From: Peteryoungia desertarenae
GTDB lineage: Bacteria > Pseudomonadota > Alphaproteobacteria > Rhizobiales > Rhizobiaceae
NCBI RefSeq assembly: GCF_005860795.2
Contig: NZ_CP058351.1
Location: 1-64,000 of the forward strand
Direction of reading: 5' to 3'
Length of the DNA stretch: 64,000 bases
In this document: positions 26,400 through 36,436 of the stretch, piece after piece
Position numbering within the stretch: the first letter of the stretch is position 1
Layout: every line of letters starts with the position of its first letter
Notes under the pieces: model-generated
Told to the model about the DNA's origin: nothing
Seen by the model: only the letters and a program-made list of their open reading frames with translations
Databases searched by the model: none
Program-made: the position numbers and the translations under genes

Positions 26400-29300
26400 T
26401 GCGTCTTCGCCGGCTTGACCTCTCACGTTATGGCAAGTTTACCGATCATTCGATTGATTTCGGTCGAGCAGAGAGCGGCCAGCCGGACCTTCACATCATC
26501 TATGGCTTGAACGAGGCCGGCAAGTCGACCACGTTTTCTGCCTATCTCGACCTGCTCTTTGGTATCGGTGAACGAAGCCCTTACAGTTTTCTGCATGCGT
26601 ATAATGCCATGCGGATCGGCGGTTGCTTGGAAATCGATGGTAAAGAGCATGAACTTGTCCGTCTGAAAGTCAGAAATGGGAGCCTTGTTGACGACCGGGG
26701 CCAACCCGTCAATGAAGCGCTTCTTGCCGGAGCGCTTGGCGGGATCGGGCGTGATGCCTATCGCACCATGTTCTCGCTTGACGACCAGTCTCTCAAGGAA
26801 GGCGGAAACGCTATCATCCAGAGCAAGGGCGAGCTGGGAGAATTGCTGTTCTCGGCGAGTTCGGGACTGGCTGGTCTCAGCCGAGCTCTTGTCACATGCG
26901 CCGAAGAAGCGAGCGGACTTTACAAAAAGCGCTCATCGACCACAAAGCTTGCGGAAGCCAAGCGGGCCCTGGAGACACTGAAGAACGAACGCAGCGCCAT
27001 CGATACGCTTGCCTCCAGCTATGGCCTGTTGAAGGCGAGCCATGATCAGGCAAATTCAGCCTATGAGACAGTGAATCGGGAGCTGGCCAGCGCAAAGATC
27101 AGGCATCAGGAATGTCAACGCATCTTGAACGCCCAGATCCCGGCTCTTGAGTTGAAAAGACTGACGGTCGAAATTGCCGCAATGGGGGAGCTGCCGCCAT
27201 CTCCTGCAGAGTGGTTCACCCTCCTCCCGCAACTCCTCAAGGACGAGACCCGGCTCCAGGCGCTGATCGACACCACTGATCGAACCATTCTTCAGCTGCA
27301 AGAGGAAGTCGCTGCAATTACCGTTGATGAGACAGCGCTCACGCTCGGTGACCAGATCGAGAGGCTGGAGAAGGCGCGGGCCCGTTATCTTGCGGCTGAA
27401 GATGATCTTCCCAAGCGGCGGCTGGCACTGGCAGAGCAGGACCTGCTTCTTGCAAGTCTGCTGACAGACCTGGAAAGGTCAGGTCATCAGGCTCCAGAAG
27501 AGCTTCTCCTGCCCACAGCGCTGATAGGAACCCTGAGGGATCTGATTGAAAGGCGATCGGGTGTTGAGATTGCCCTTCAAGCTGCGAGACGAGAGGTGAG
27601 GCGCGTTGTCGAAGACCTCGACAGGCTGGAAGGGGAATGCCGCAAGCCCGAGCAAGGCCTCGTCCCGGACGCTGCAAGCGCCAGACGGATCGAGGCAGCC
27701 CTGACCCGCCTCAACAGCTCCGACCTGGCGACCAGGATCAGCTTTGAGGAGCGAGCCCTTGCTCAGGCAGAGCATGGTCTGGAAAACGCCCTTGCGGCGC
27801 TTCGTCCCTGGCACGGAACACCGGACGCTTTGTTGACTACACCCCATGCGAGCGCCAGACAGATTGAGGCCTGGCGTTTGCAGGCTATCCAACTGGAAAA
27901 GCAGAAGGAAGATCATCAACAACGGTTGCGCGATCTGTGCACGGAGCTGACACTGACAAAGGCGAAGATCGAGGCGCTGCAAGCCAACGGTCCAATCGGC
28001 GATGATGAGGCCATTGAACTTCGTCGAAAGCGCGACGAAGCGTGGGAGACACATCTCAGTCGTCTCGAAAAGGCAACAGCGGAAGCGTTCGAGGCGACAC
28101 TTCGTCAGGATGATGCCTATTCAGCCGAACGACTGTCGCGGGCGCAGGAGCTTGCCGAGCTCCGTCACTTGCAAAAGACGGCAAGCGTGACGAAAGTGGC
28201 GATAGCGCGGTCTGAGACCCTGCTCTCGGAAACACTCAAGGCAGTCGATGGACTGATCGGCAAGATCCGTCCTGCCTTACCGGAATCCTGGGAACAGGAC
28301 GGGGATGTGAGCGAGCTGGTGACGGCCCTTGAAGCCTGGAGTTTGAGGCGCGAGAAAGCCTTGGCCGCTTGGGAGGATCTGCGGCAGAGGGCAGACAGTC
28401 TCGCGGGCCTTCAAGACGAACTGAAGACATTGACCGTTGAGCTTGAACAGTCCCTGCATGCAGCAGGGGTTGAAGCGACTGTGGATGCTGGCGTCAGCGC
28501 GTTGTTGCGCTGCGCCAATGAAATTCTCGAGACATTCAAGCGCCAGGAATTCAAGGAGCTTCAGCGCCAAAAGACGCTGGCAGAGGTCAAACGCGATCTC
28601 GTTGATCGACAGCGGGATCTAAACGAGGCCGAAGAAGACAAGATGGCCTGGGATCGCGAATGGCGCGAGGCGCTGTCGCGAACATGGTTTGCAGACAGCC
28701 ATGTCTCGACTGCAGCGGTACGGTCGATCCTCAATGCCCTTTCAAACCTGCCTGTCATCTTGAAGGATCACCAGGATCTGCTGGCGCGCGTCGCGGCCAT
28801 GGAACGGGACCAGCGGCAGTTTGGTGAACACCTGGCAGAGCTGCAGGCGTCTTCTTTCAAAGAAGCGTCTCGCGGCGACCCGCTCTCCCTTGCCCAGGCC
28901 CTGGTGGATCGGCATGAACAGGCAAGACGTGCTTTCGAACTTCGATCTTCGAGGCAAGCGGATCTCGACAAGCAATGGGAAAGGCGACGGGCCCTTGAGA
29001 AAGAACTGCTCATTCACAATGCCCGCAAGGATGAACTGACGGGTCACTTTGGGACGGACAGCCTGGCAGAAGTCGAACTCTACCTGCAGAAGGCAAAAGA
29101 TCGCGAACGCCTTGATGAGCGGGTCTTGAGCCTGCGGCATCAGATCGCCGATACCCTGAGGGTCAGTGAATTCGACGAAGCCCGACAAAGACTTGAGGAT
29201 GCGGATCTTGATGCAGTGGAACGCGAGGCAGCCGAGCTTGAAGGTCGGCTTGAGGACCTGACGGAAAAGGCAAGACAGCTCTATTCCGAGCGTTCCGCGG

Positions 29301-29872
29301 CATGGCAGAAACTGGAGGCTGTTGGCGGTGACGATGCCGTTGCGCGCATCGAGGCCAGACGGCGTACGCTGCTCCTCGAAATCGAAGACATGGCGATACG
29401 CCACCTCAAGCTCAGGGTTGGCGTTCTTGCCGCAGAGCAAGCCCTTCATCTTTATCGCGAGATGCATCGCAGTTCGATGATGAAGCGGGCGTCAGAAGCC
29501 TTTCGCCTGATCACGGGCGGCAACTATTCCGGGCTCACCACGCAGCCGGACAAGGACAAGGAGATCCTGATCGGCGTGGCACGGGAGGGAGGTTCGAAAC
29601 TTGCCGACGCCATGTCGACCGGCACACAGTTCCAGCTCTATCTTGCGCTGCGCCTGGCAGGGTATGAAGAATTCGCCAAACTTCGCCCACCGGTGCCCTT
29701 CGTCGCAGACGACATCATGGAAAGCTTTGATGATCCCCGTTCCCGCGAGGTTTTCCGGCTGCTTGGCGACATGGCGGGGGTCGGCCAGGTGATCTATCTT
29801 ACCCATCACCGGCATCTCTGCGAAATCGCAAAGGATGTGGTTCCTTCCGTGAAGATCCATCAACTTCCATAG
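26399..29872 (+). CDS. Rad50/SbcC-like AAA ATPase (YhaN type)
   Basis: This 1157-residue ATPase has Walker A near residues 37-44 (NEAGKSTT). About 800 residues rich in Glu, Arg, Leu and Gln then form long coiled coils. The Walker B/D-loop region is near the C-terminus (FVADDIMESFDD, followed by LTHHRH). This is the SMC-like design of SbcC and Rad50, and the N-terminal segment matches YhaN. It lacks the CxxC zinc hook of Rad50, as is usual in YhaN. Coupled to the nuclease gene by a one-base overlap (TGATG), it should drive ATP-dependent nuclease action. Confidence 0.88.
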   Translation: MRLRRLDLSRYGKFTDHSIDFGRAESGQPDLHIIYGLNEAGKSTTFSAYLDLLFGIGERSPYSFLHAYNAMRIGGCLEIDGKEHELVRLKVRNGSLVDDRGQPVNEALLAGALGGIGRDAYRTMFSLDDQSLKEGGNAIIQSKGELGELLFSASSGLAGLSRALVTCAEEASGLYKKRSSTTKLAEAKRALETLKNERSAIDTLASSYGLLKASHDQANSAYETVNRELASAKIRHQECQRILNAQIPALELKRLTVEIAAMGELPPSPAEWFTLLPQLLKDETRLQALIDTTDRTILQLQEEVAAITVDETALTLGDQIERLEKARARYLAAEDDLPKRRLALAEQDLLLASLLTDLERSGHQAPEELLLPTALIGTLRDLIERRSGVEIALQAARREVRRVVEDLDRLEGECRKPEQGLVPDAASARRIEAALTRLNSSDLATRISFEERALAQAEHGLENALAALRPWHGTPDALLTTPHASARQIEAWRLQAIQLEKQKEDHQQRLRDLCTELTLTKAKIEALQANGPIGDDEAIELRRKRDEAWETHLSRLEKATAEAFEATLRQDDAYSAERLSRAQELAELRHLQKTASVTKVAIARSETLLSETLKAVDGLIGKIRPALPESWEQDGDVSELVTALEAWSLRREKALAAWEDLRQRADSLAGLQDELKTLTVELEQSLHAAGVEATVDAGVSALLRCANEILETFKRQEFKELQRQKTLAEVKRDLVDRQRDLNEAEEDKMAWDREWREALSRTWFADSHVSTAAVRSILNALSNLPVILKDHQDLLARVAAMERDQRQFGEHLAELQASSFKEASRGDPLSLAQALVDRHEQARRAFELRSSRQADLDKQWERRRALEKELLIHNARKDELTGHFGTDSLAEVELYLQKAKDRERLDERVLSLRHQIADTLRVSEFDEARQRLEDADLDAVEREAAELEGRLEDLTEKARQLYSERSAAWQKLEAVGGDDAVARIEARRRTLLLEIEDMAIRHLKLRVGVLAAEQALHLYREMHRSSMMKRASEAFRLITGGNYSGLTTQPDKDKEILIGVAREGGSKLADAMSTGTQFQLYLALRLAGYEEFAKLRPPVPFVADDIMESFDDPRSREVFRLLGDMAGVGQVIYLTHHRHLCEIAKDVVPSVKIHQLP

Positions 29873-29997
29873 TCGCCCGAGGTTCAGAGGGCCTGTGCTT
29901 GATCCGGAAAGCCGCAGAACCCGTAAGAGAGAGCAAAAGGCATGCGTGGCAACCCGAGGCGGGCGACGGCGGGCGGGCATTGCGAAAGCAGACGAAT

Positions 29998-30345
29998 ATG
30001 AACAAGCAGGTCACAGTCTGGTTCGACAGCAATTGTCCCCTTTGCCGGCGCGAAATCGCGCTGATGCGCCGCCTTGATCAAAGAGGGGCAATTCATTTCG
30101 TCGATGCCTGCGATCCGGCATCGGCATGTCCCGTTGATCGAGGCGAAATCCTCGCGCGTTTCCACGCCATGGAAGGCGACCGCCTCCTGTCAGGGGCTGC
30201 CGCCTTTGCCGCCATGTGGCGTGCCATACCGGTCCTGCGCCCCCTGGGCCTGATTGCCGGCTGGCCCCCGATCAGCCCGCTCTTCGAGAAGGCCTATCTT
30301 GCCTTTCTGCGGGTCCGGCCAAGGCTGCAGGCGTTGTTTCGCTGA
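29998..30345 (+). CDS. DCC (DUF393) thiol-disulfide oxidoreductase-like protein
   Basis: This 115-residue protein has the DCC-family start: VTVWFDSNCPLCRREI at residues 5-20, with the CxxC pair (C13, C16) in a thioredoxin-like site after an Asp. It probably handles thiol redox in the cytosol or near the membrane; no partner is known for the family. The ATG at 29998 is chosen over an earlier start lacking family similarity. Its last 156 bases overlap the end of the gene on the opposite strand. Confidence 0.8.
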   Translation: MNKQVTVWFDSNCPLCRREIALMRRLDQRGAIHFVDACDPASACPVDRGEILARFHAMEGDRLLSGAAAFAAMWRAIPVLRPLGLIAGWPPISPLFEKAYLAFLRVRPRLQALFR

Positions 30346-31497
30346 AATCCGGCGCTCCAGAACCGACCTTGACGCCGTCTCGTCTGATGGATCGAGTTCC
30401 CGCCTTGAACGCCGGGCGGCTCTGCGACTATCACTGTCTTGACTTTCCTCCAGTCCCTCCTCGATTGCTTCTTCTGCAGCCTCAATCTGTGACGGCTCTG
30501 GCCGAGGCGCAATTGCGCTGTCTCTGGCTGCGGAGTGGCAGAGGGAAACCATGAAAGGGAAGTGGTCAGAACCCACATCTTCAAGAACAGCGATCTCCAA
30601 CAGTTGGAAAGCGTCCTCAAAGAACACGTGGTCGAGCGGCCATCGCAGCAGAGGCCAGTTTGCATTGAAGGTTGCATAGGGGCCGCGGCCGATCCGCGGA
30701 TCCAGAAGACCGCTGATTTCCTGGAACAGGTGGCTTGTCTTCGACCACGCGACGTCATTAAGGTCCCCGGCAACAATGGCGGACGCCATTTCGTCCCGCA
30801 CCTCCCGTCCGACGATCAGAAGTTCTGCGTCACGTTCTGCCGTGTCCTGGAGTGGCGGCGGCTTGGGATGCAAGCCATAAAAGTCAATCACCTTTCCAGA
30901 CGGAAGCCGGAGCCCGGTCTTGATTGAGGGGACCTGGTCTTCAACAAGGAAGCGGATCCGGGGTTCGACAAGTTCCAGTCGGGAAAAGAGATGCATGCCA
31001 TAGCCGTTGTTCTGGGGCTGGCTGATCACATGCCTATAGAGCGCGTTGAGCGGCTCCAGATGCCGGTGCCACCAGTCATCCGTTTCAACAAGCAGCAGGA
31101 TATCCGGATCCGACCGCCGGACCAGATCGATCACAGGGCCGGCATTCTCGTTTCCGGCCAGGACATTGATCACCAGCAGACTGAAGGGCGGCCCCTCCCT
31201 GCAGCTAGACACGGCTTCGGCCTCGACGCGGTAGTATGGTGTATAGGGCGCTATTCGTGCGAGCTGCCAGCCCATCGCCAGAAAAAGGACGCCAGCGAAT
31301 GCAGCGACGTTCAGAGATCGCAGACGCATCACCAGTGGCATCGCAATCAGCACGGCCGCCTGCAGGCTTGCCAATTGCAGGCGCGGAAAGTCCCAGATCC
31401 TGATCCACCATTCATTGCTCGGGATGAAGGGCAGCAGCGTCAGCGCAATGGTGAGAATGCCAATCGTCACGACCACATATCGCAGCATTATCAGCAT
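30190..31497 (-). CDS. Membrane-anchored endonuclease/exonuclease/phosphatase-family protein
   Basis: In this 435-residue protein, three hydrophobic segments fill residues 1-80, followed by an EEP catalytic domain at about 105-330. Catalytic residues are visible: Asn in VINVLAGN, Glu in LLLVETDD, His in YGLHPKPP, Asp and Asn in VAGDLNDVAWS, and the closing VGSDHFPF. The topology places the domain outside the inner membrane. The last 100 residues are a highly charged Glu/Arg/Gln tail, the final 51 codons of which lie antisense to the DCC gene. The real substrate, whether lipid, nucleotide or nucleic acid, is unknown. Confidence 0.82.
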   Translation of the reverse strand: MLIMLRYVVVTIGILTIALTLLPFIPSNEWWIRIWDFPRLQLASLQAAVLIAMPLVMRLRSLNVAAFAGVLFLAMGWQLARIAPYTPYYRVEAEAVSSCREGPPFSLLVINVLAGNENAGPVIDLVRRSDPDILLLVETDDWWHRHLEPLNALYRHVISQPQNNGYGMHLFSRLELVEPRIRFLVEDQVPSIKTGLRLPSGKVIDFYGLHPKPPPLQDTAERDAELLIVGREVRDEMASAIVAGDLNDVAWSKTSHLFQEISGLLDPRIGRGPYATFNANWPLLRWPLDHVFFEDAFQLLEIAVLEDVGSDHFPFMVSLCHSAARDSAIAPRPEPSQIEAAEEAIEEGLEESQDSDSRRAARRSRRELDPSDETASRSVLERRISAKQRLQPWPDPQKGKIGLLEERADRGPAGNQAQGAQDRYGTPHGGKGGSP

Positions 31498-31877
31498 TTA
31501 CCGGGATCCTTCAGATTCTGGTAGACCGCGCCTGCCGGCAGTCGCCTGGCACCGGTCGAGGAACCTGAAAACGCTATCGGCTTGAAAGATGTGGTGGCGC
31601 TCACCGCACTCCCGGGAGCGTGAGGGACCCACGCGACCGGCAAGAACGAAACTGTTCACCAGCCGCACGGTTCCCCGCCGCCACCGCCATGGCACCCGGC
31701 AAGGATCGACAGCCTGTCCTTCATTTTCACCGATCGCAACCATCACAATTGCTTCAAGACAGGGTCGGTTTTGGTCAGAAGTGCTGACCAGCATTCAACG
31801 AACCGGGTCTTCAGACTGTGGAACACGCATACACGTCCAACCGTTCGCAAGACAGTTGGCTCACTTGCAAGGATGAC
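31498..31877. other. Divergent gap between the EEP and PAP2 genes
   Basis: These 380 bases hold the promoters of two divergent membrane-phosphatase genes. I see no gene, strong hairpin or clear promoter boxes here; longer open frames are shadows without ribosome sites. Confidence 0.4.
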
Positions 31878-32582
31878 ATGATCAAGCGGTACATTACGTT
31901 TCTGGGCGATCGCGAATGGACGCTGGTTCTCGCGCTCCTGGTTGTCGCAGCTGCCCTCTGGGGCTTTGTCGAGCTGGTCGACGAGGTGATTGAAGGCGAG
32001 ACAGGCGCAGTCGATGAGGCACTGCTTCTGGCTTTTCGAAGTGCAGAGGATCCGGCTGTTCCGCTTGGGCCCGACTGGCTGAAGGAAATGATGCGAGACT
32101 TTACCGCACTTGGCGGCGTTGGAATCCTGACGCTGCTGACATTTGCAGTTGCCGGATATGTCACCCTTCTTGGGAAACCGAAGGCCGCGCTGGCCATTTT
32201 GATCTCGGTTGGCGGCGGCGTCATCATCAGTACCTTGATCAAGGCCGGCATTGACAGACCACGCCCGGACCTCGTCCCGCACGGTTCTTATGTCTCCTCC
32301 GCAAGTTTTCCCAGCGGACATTCGATGATGGCGACTGTCGTTTATCTGACACTTGCTGTCATCGTCGCACGGGTGCGTCCAAGATGGCGGCAACGAGTTT
32401 ACGTCCTGTCCTGGGCCATCCTTGCAACCCTGCTGGTGGGTGTGAGCCGGATCTATCTCGGTGTGCACTGGCCAAGCGATGTGCTCGCCGGCTGGACCGT
32501 GGGGTCCGCCTGGGCCATTCTGTGTTGGACCATCATGATCCATCTCCAGAGAAGGCGGCAAATCGAAGGAGAATCCTCCTGA
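31878..32582 (+). CDS. PAP2-superfamily membrane phosphatase
   Basis: This 234-residue integral membrane protein has the three PAP2 active-site motifs: KAGIDRPRP (near 115), SFPSGH (near 138) and SRIYLGVHWPSDVLAG (near 190), the last containing the nucleophilic-relay histidine. Members remove phosphate from lipid phosphates such as phosphatidate or undecaprenyl pyrophosphate. AAGGATGAC stands before the ATG at 31878; an upstream GTG lacks a ribosome site. About five or six hydrophobic segments are visible. Confidence 0.85.
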   Translation: MIKRYITFLGDREWTLVLALLVVAAALWGFVELVDEVIEGETGAVDEALLLAFRSAEDPAVPLGPDWLKEMMRDFTALGGVGILTLLTFAVAGYVTLLGKPKAALAILISVGGGVIISTLIKAGIDRPRPDLVPHGSYVSSASFPSGHSMMATVVYLTLAVIVARVRPRWRQRVYVLSWAILATLLVGVSRIYLGVHWPSDVLAGWTVGSAWAILCWTIMIHLQRRRQIEGESS

Positions 32583-32929
32583 CGCAGGGGAAAGCAATGA
32601 GTGGCGATTGCCTGGCTCCCCGCGTCTTCCGATACCATTGACAACCCCGGAGCATGTCGACCTCTGGCAGGCGTCACCAGGGTCGGATGGCTGCAAAAAC
32701 AGCCAGACACGATCATGGGCCAGGTCAGCCAGTCAATCGACCTCATGCACCATCTCGGGTCAACAGGAGCAGGAGCACAATAGCCCTACTTCGCATTGCA
32801 TCAGCTTGCGTTGCACCGCAGAAAAACGATTCCGCTTTTTCCATCTATGCTGTAAATGACGGAGTGGTCCATCGGTGGGATGATGAGGGCCCGTGAAGAG
32901 GAAACACGTGCAAACGAAGGGACGCAGGC
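32583..32929. other. Gene-free stretch before the CoA-transferase operon
   Basis: This 347-base gap must hold the promoter of the CoA-transferase genes. I see an A-rich patch around 32820-32830 but no convincing promoter pair or gene. Confidence 0.4.
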
Positions 32930-33634
32930 TTGCAAAAGATATTTGATAATGCCGATTCAGCACTCTCCGGTCTGTTGTTCGACGGCATGACAATTGCTGC
33001 GGGGGGTTTTGGCCTTTGCGGCATTCCGGAGAACCTGATTGCTGCCATCCGCAAGGCGGGCACGAAGGACCTGACCTTTGCCTCCAACAATGCCGGCGTG
33101 GACGGATTTGGCCTCGGCGTTCTTCTGGAAAGCCGCCAGGTCAAGAAGATGATCTCGTCCTATGTCGGCGAGAATGCCGAGTTCATGCGCCAGTATCTGT
33201 CGGGGGAGCTTGAGCTCGAATTCTGCCCGCAGGGCACTCTGGCCGAAAGGATGCGGGCCGGTGGCGCGGGCATACCGGGCTTCTACACCCAGACAGGCGT
33301 GGGTACGGTGATTGCCGAGGGCAAGGAGCACAAGGACTTCGACGGAAAGACCTATATTCTGGAACGCGGCATCGTTGCGGATCTGTCGATCGTCAAGGCA
33401 TGGAAGGCGGACACCACCGGCAATCTCGTCTTCCGCAAGACGGCGCGCAACTTCAATCCGCCGGCTGCCTCCTGTGGGAAGATCTGCGTCGCGGAAGTGG
33501 AAGAAATCGTGCCCGTCGGCAGCCTCGACCCCGACCATATCCACCTGCCCGGCATCTACGTGCATCGGCTGATCCAGGGACAACATGAAAAGCGCATCGA
33601 ACAGCGCACCGTACGCAAGAGGGAGGCTGTCTGA
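32930..33634 (+). CDS. 3-oxoacid CoA-transferase, subunit A
   Basis: This 234-residue subunit matches SCOT-type transferases throughout: [20 protein letters not shown] near the start and [22 protein letters not shown] near the end. It would move CoA from succinyl-CoA to acetoacetate or a related 3-oxoacid, for ketone or 3-hydroxybutyrate use. The start is a TTG at 32930, which gives the expected N-terminus ([12 protein letters not shown]). Subunit B follows with a one-base stop/start overlap. A 3-oxoadipate transferase is less likely. Confidence 0.9.
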   Translation: MQKIFDNADSALSGLLFDGMTIAAGGFGLCGIPENLIAAIRKAGTKDLTFASNNAGVDGFGLGVLLESRQVKKMISSYVGENAEFMRQYLSGELELEFCPQGTLAERMRAGGAGIPGFYTQTGVGTVIAEGKEHKDFDGKTYILERGIVADLSIVKAWKADTTGNLVFRKTARNFNPPAASCGKICVAEVEEIVPVGSLDPDHIHLPGIYVHRLIQGQHEKRIEQRTVRKREAV

Positions 33635-34260
33635 TGTCGTGGGATCGTAACCAGATTGCCGCACGCGCGGCCAAGGAATTGCAGGACGGCTGGTACGTCA
33701 ATCTCGGGATCGGCATTCCGACCCTTGTGGCGAACCATATTCCGGAGGGCATCAACGTCACGCTTCAGTCGGAAAACGGGATGCTCGGCATGGGTCCCTT
33801 CCCTTTTGAAGGGGAAGAGGATGCCGACCTGATCAATGCCGGCAAGCAGACCATCACCGAACTGCCGCAGACCGCCTTCTTCGACAGCGCCACCAGCTTT
33901 GCCATGATCCGTGGCGGCAAGATTGCCATGGCCATCCTCGGTGCCATGGAAGTCGCTGAAAATGGCGACCTCGCCAACTGGATGATCCCCGGTAAGCTGG
34001 TCAAGGGGATGGGCGGCGCCATGGATCTCGTCGCAGGCGTCGGTCGTGTCGTGGTCGTCATGGACCATACGAACAAGCAGGGCGAATCCAAGGTGCTGAA
34101 GGCCTGCACCCTTCCCTTGACGGGCAAGGGCGTGGTCGACCGCATCATCACCAATCTCGGTGTGCTGGATGTGGTGCCAGGAGGCCTGAAGATTGTCGAA
34201 TTGGCTGAGGGCGTTTCCGAGGAAGAAATGCGGGCCGCGACAGAGGCGACGATCGTCTGA
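33634..34260 (+). CDS. 3-oxoacid CoA-transferase, subunit B
   Basis: This 208-residue catalytic subunit carries the active-site glutamate in [10 protein letters not shown] (near residue 48). The [17 protein letters not shown] stretch and the LGVLDV end region are typical of SCOT subunit B. It starts at the ATG of TGATG, overlapping the subunit A stop, so the heteromer is made in equal amounts. A perfect terminator follows 65 bases after its stop. Confidence 0.91.
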   Translation: MSWDRNQIAARAAKELQDGWYVNLGIGIPTLVANHIPEGINVTLQSENGMLGMGPFPFEGEEDADLINAGKQTITELPQTAFFDSATSFAMIRGGKIAMAILGAMEVAENGDLANWMIPGKLVKGMGGAMDLVAGVGRVVVVMDHTNKQGESKVLKACTLPLTGKGVVDRIITNLGVLDVVPGGLKIVELAEGVSEEEMRAATEATIV

Positions 34261-34325
34261 GGCGATCGGGACCAGAAGAGACCGCATCCTGGGACGGCTC
34301 TGCCCTTAGAGCTTCGGGATACCAA

Positions 34326-34361
34326 GGCACCGCCACAGCATTATGTGGCGGTGCCTTTTTT
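34326..34361 (+). terminator. Rho-independent terminator of the CoA-transferase operon
   Basis: A perfect 12-base stem (GGCACCGCCACA at 34326-34337, TGTGGCGGTGCC at 34344-34355) has a 6-base loop and is followed by TTTTTT. It lies between the convergent ends of the CoA-transferase and TctA genes; the minus-strand side has only TT, so it works mainly for the plus strand. Confidence 0.92.
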
Positions 34362-34363
34362 GA

Positions 34364-35875
34364 CTACCGGGCTGGTCGCAGCCGACTGCTGGCCATGACC
34401 CAGAGCCGCGGGCCGAAGATGGCCAGAAGCGCAATCGCATAGATCGTCAGGGCAATGTTGGAGGTCACGAGGAAGGACCAGTCGCCCCGGTTGATCATCA
34501 GACCACGGCGCAGCTGTTCTTCTGCGAGGGGCCCAAGGATCGCTCCAACAAGTGCGGGAGCCAGCGGATAGCCGAAACGGCGCATGACCATGCCGACCAA
34601 ACCGAAGCCGAGCAGAAGCACCAGCGCAAATGCCGATCCCTGAGCGCCGACAATGCCGAGGGTGGCAAATGTCAAGATCCCGGCATAGAGAAACGGTCGC
34701 GGAATGGTCAGAAGCTTCACCCAGATGCCGATGAAGGGCATGTTGAGGACGACGAGCATCAGATTGGCGATCAACAGGCTCGCGATCAGGCCCCAGACGA
34801 TGTCCGCATTGTTGGTGAAGAGCAGCGGTCCGGGCTGGAGGCCATATTGCTGGAAGCCGGCCAGCATCATGGCCGCGGTTGCCGAGGTCGGAAGACCGAG
34901 TGTCAGGAGTGGAATAAGCGTACCAGCCGCCGAGGCATTGTTGGCAGATTCAGGGCCTGCAACACCTTCGATCGCACCCGCCCCACTTTCGAATTCCCTC
35001 TTCGCCTCCCCTCTGGCCAGTCTTTTTTCTGTTGTATAGGACAGAAATGTCGGGATCTCGGCACCGCCGGTGGGCAGCGGTCCAAACAGGAACCCGAGGC
35101 CTGTCCCGCGCAGATAGGGCCGGATGCAGCGCTTCAGATCCGCCAGGTTCAGCCAGACCGAACCCTTCACTGCCTCTGCCTTTTCCAGGTGGTTCATCCG
35201 CTGAGAGGCCAGATAGAAGGTCTCTCCGACGGCAAAGAGGCCGACTGCAACAATGGCAATCGAAATGCTGTCGCTCATCTCCGGGATGCCAAAGGCAAGC
35301 CGGACCTGACCGGTCAGCTTGTCGGTTCCGACAATGCCAATCGTGAGGCCGATGAAGAGCGCCGTGAGACCGCGGAGCATGGAGCCGCCGAAGGCTGCCG
35401 AAACGGTCATGAAGGATAGGACCATCAGGGCGAAATATTCGGCTGTCCCGAAGGAAAGCGCCACCTTGACCATGAAAGGTGCAACAAGTGCCAGACCCAG
35501 GGTGGCAAGTGTTCCGCCGAAGAAGGAGCCGATCGCTGCTGCACCCAATGCCTTGCCGCCTCGACCGGACTTGGCCATCCTGTTGCCTTCGAGCGCGGTC
35601 ATGATCGAAGCGGTTTCGCCGGGCGTATTCAGTAGGATTGACGAAATCGCGCCGCCATACATGCCGCCGTAATAGATGCCGGCGAACATGATGAGCGAGC
35701 CCGTGGCGCCGAAAGAAAGACTGACCGGCAACAGCAAGGCCACGGTCAGAGCCGGGCCGATCCCGGGCATGACGCCAACGGCAGTTCCAAGCATGACCCC
35801 GACAAGAGCCAGGAACAGGTTCATCGGCTGAAGGGCTGTACCCAGCCCATCAAACAACAGGATGAAGGTTTCCAT
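34364..35875 (-). CDS. tctA: Tripartite tricarboxylate transporter large permease (TctA)
   Basis: This 503-residue protein has about eleven or twelve hydrophobic segments and the TctA-type motifs GVMPGIGPALTVALLLPVS (near 33) and a second glycine-rich loop with TLGLPTSATAAMMLAGF (near 330). It forms the sodium-linked channel that takes the ligand from the TctC binding protein. The ATG at 35875 is six bases after the TctB stop. The ligand could be citrate, another carboxylate or an aromatic acid; TTT systems vary. Confidence 0.92.
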   Translation of the reverse strand: METFILLFDGLGTALQPMNLFLALVGVMLGTAVGVMPGIGPALTVALLLPVSLSFGATGSLIMFAGIYYGGMYGGAISSILLNTPGETASIMTALEGNRMAKSGRGGKALGAAAIGSFFGGTLATLGLALVAPFMVKVALSFGTAEYFALMVLSFMTVSAAFGGSMLRGLTALFIGLTIGIVGTDKLTGQVRLAFGIPEMSDSISIAIVAVGLFAVGETFYLASQRMNHLEKAEAVKGSVWLNLADLKRCIRPYLRGTGLGFLFGPLPTGGAEIPTFLSYTTEKRLARGEAKREFESGAGAIEGVAGPESANNASAAGTLIPLLTLGLPTSATAAMMLAGFQQYGLQPGPLLFTNNADIVWGLIASLLIANLMLVVLNMPFIGIWVKLLTIPRPFLYAGILTFATLGIVGAQGSAFALVLLLGFGLVGMVMRRFGYPLAPALVGAILGPLAEEQLRRGLMINRGDWSFLVTSNIALTIYAIALLAIFGPRLWVMASSRLRPAR

Positions 35876-35881
35876 GGTCGA

Positions 35882-36436
35882 TTACCGTATCAAGAGGTTT
35901 AGGGAGTTTTCGAGCGGACCTGCCGGCAGTGCCAGACCAAGGCCATAACGAAAAAGGATGAACAGCAGGATCGACATCCCTGCGCCGATGGCAAAGTTTA
36001 AAACCAGCGTCTTCTGGCCGAAGCCAAAGGCTGTCAGACCAAACAGCGCGGTTGACGCAAGCACGAAGCCTGCACCGGCATAAAGCAATGCGATCTGGGC
36101 AACGATACCGGCAATGACCAGAAGCAGGCCTGGTGTGTTGAGCAAGGGCCGGACCTCGAAGCCGCCACGCCAGGCCATGATGAGCGTCAGGCTGGCGAGG
36201 AGAACGATACCGCCTCCGACGATGTAGGGGACGATTTCCGGGCCGAAGCCGGCATAGGAGCGCCGGACCGGATAGCCGGACGCATCGGAAAAGATGATCC
36301 AGGCAAGTGCAAAGAGTGCTGCGGCAATCAGCAGGCCGGCCAGATCACGCTGGTTGCTGGCCGGTCCCGCTTCATCCTCGCCGCGCAGCCGGGGTTCCTC
36401 CCCGGCTGCTTCCTTGTTGTTGACAAGATCGGTCAC
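35882..36436 (-). CDS. tctB: Tripartite tricarboxylate transporter small permease (TctB)
   Basis: In this 184-residue membrane protein, four hydrophobic segments follow a charged N-terminal 30 residues, the usual TctB plan. It starts with a GTG at 36436 that overlaps the TctC stop by four bases, so it is coupled to the binding-protein gene. It binds TctA as the small membrane subunit. Sequence conservation in this family is low, and gene order supports the call. Confidence 0.88.
   Translation of the reverse strand: MTDLVNNKEAAGEEPRLRGEDEAGPASNQRDLAGLLIAAALFALAWIIFSDASGYPVRRSYAGFGPEIVPYIVGGGIVLLASLTLIMAWRGGFEVRPLLNTPGLLLVIAGIVAQIALLYAGAGFVLASTALFGLTAFGFGQKTLVLNFAIGAGMSILLFILFRYGLGLALPAGPLENSLNLLIR

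Noticed and set aside
25131..29872. The nuclease plus Rad50-like pair as a new defence system
   Set aside because: Gene order, overlap and motifs match the known YhaO/YhaN pair; no extra defence-type gene accompanies it.
31743..32696. 317-codon minus-strand frame over the PAP2 gene
   Set aside because: The plus-strand frame has all PAP2 active-site motifs; the minus frame has none of any family.
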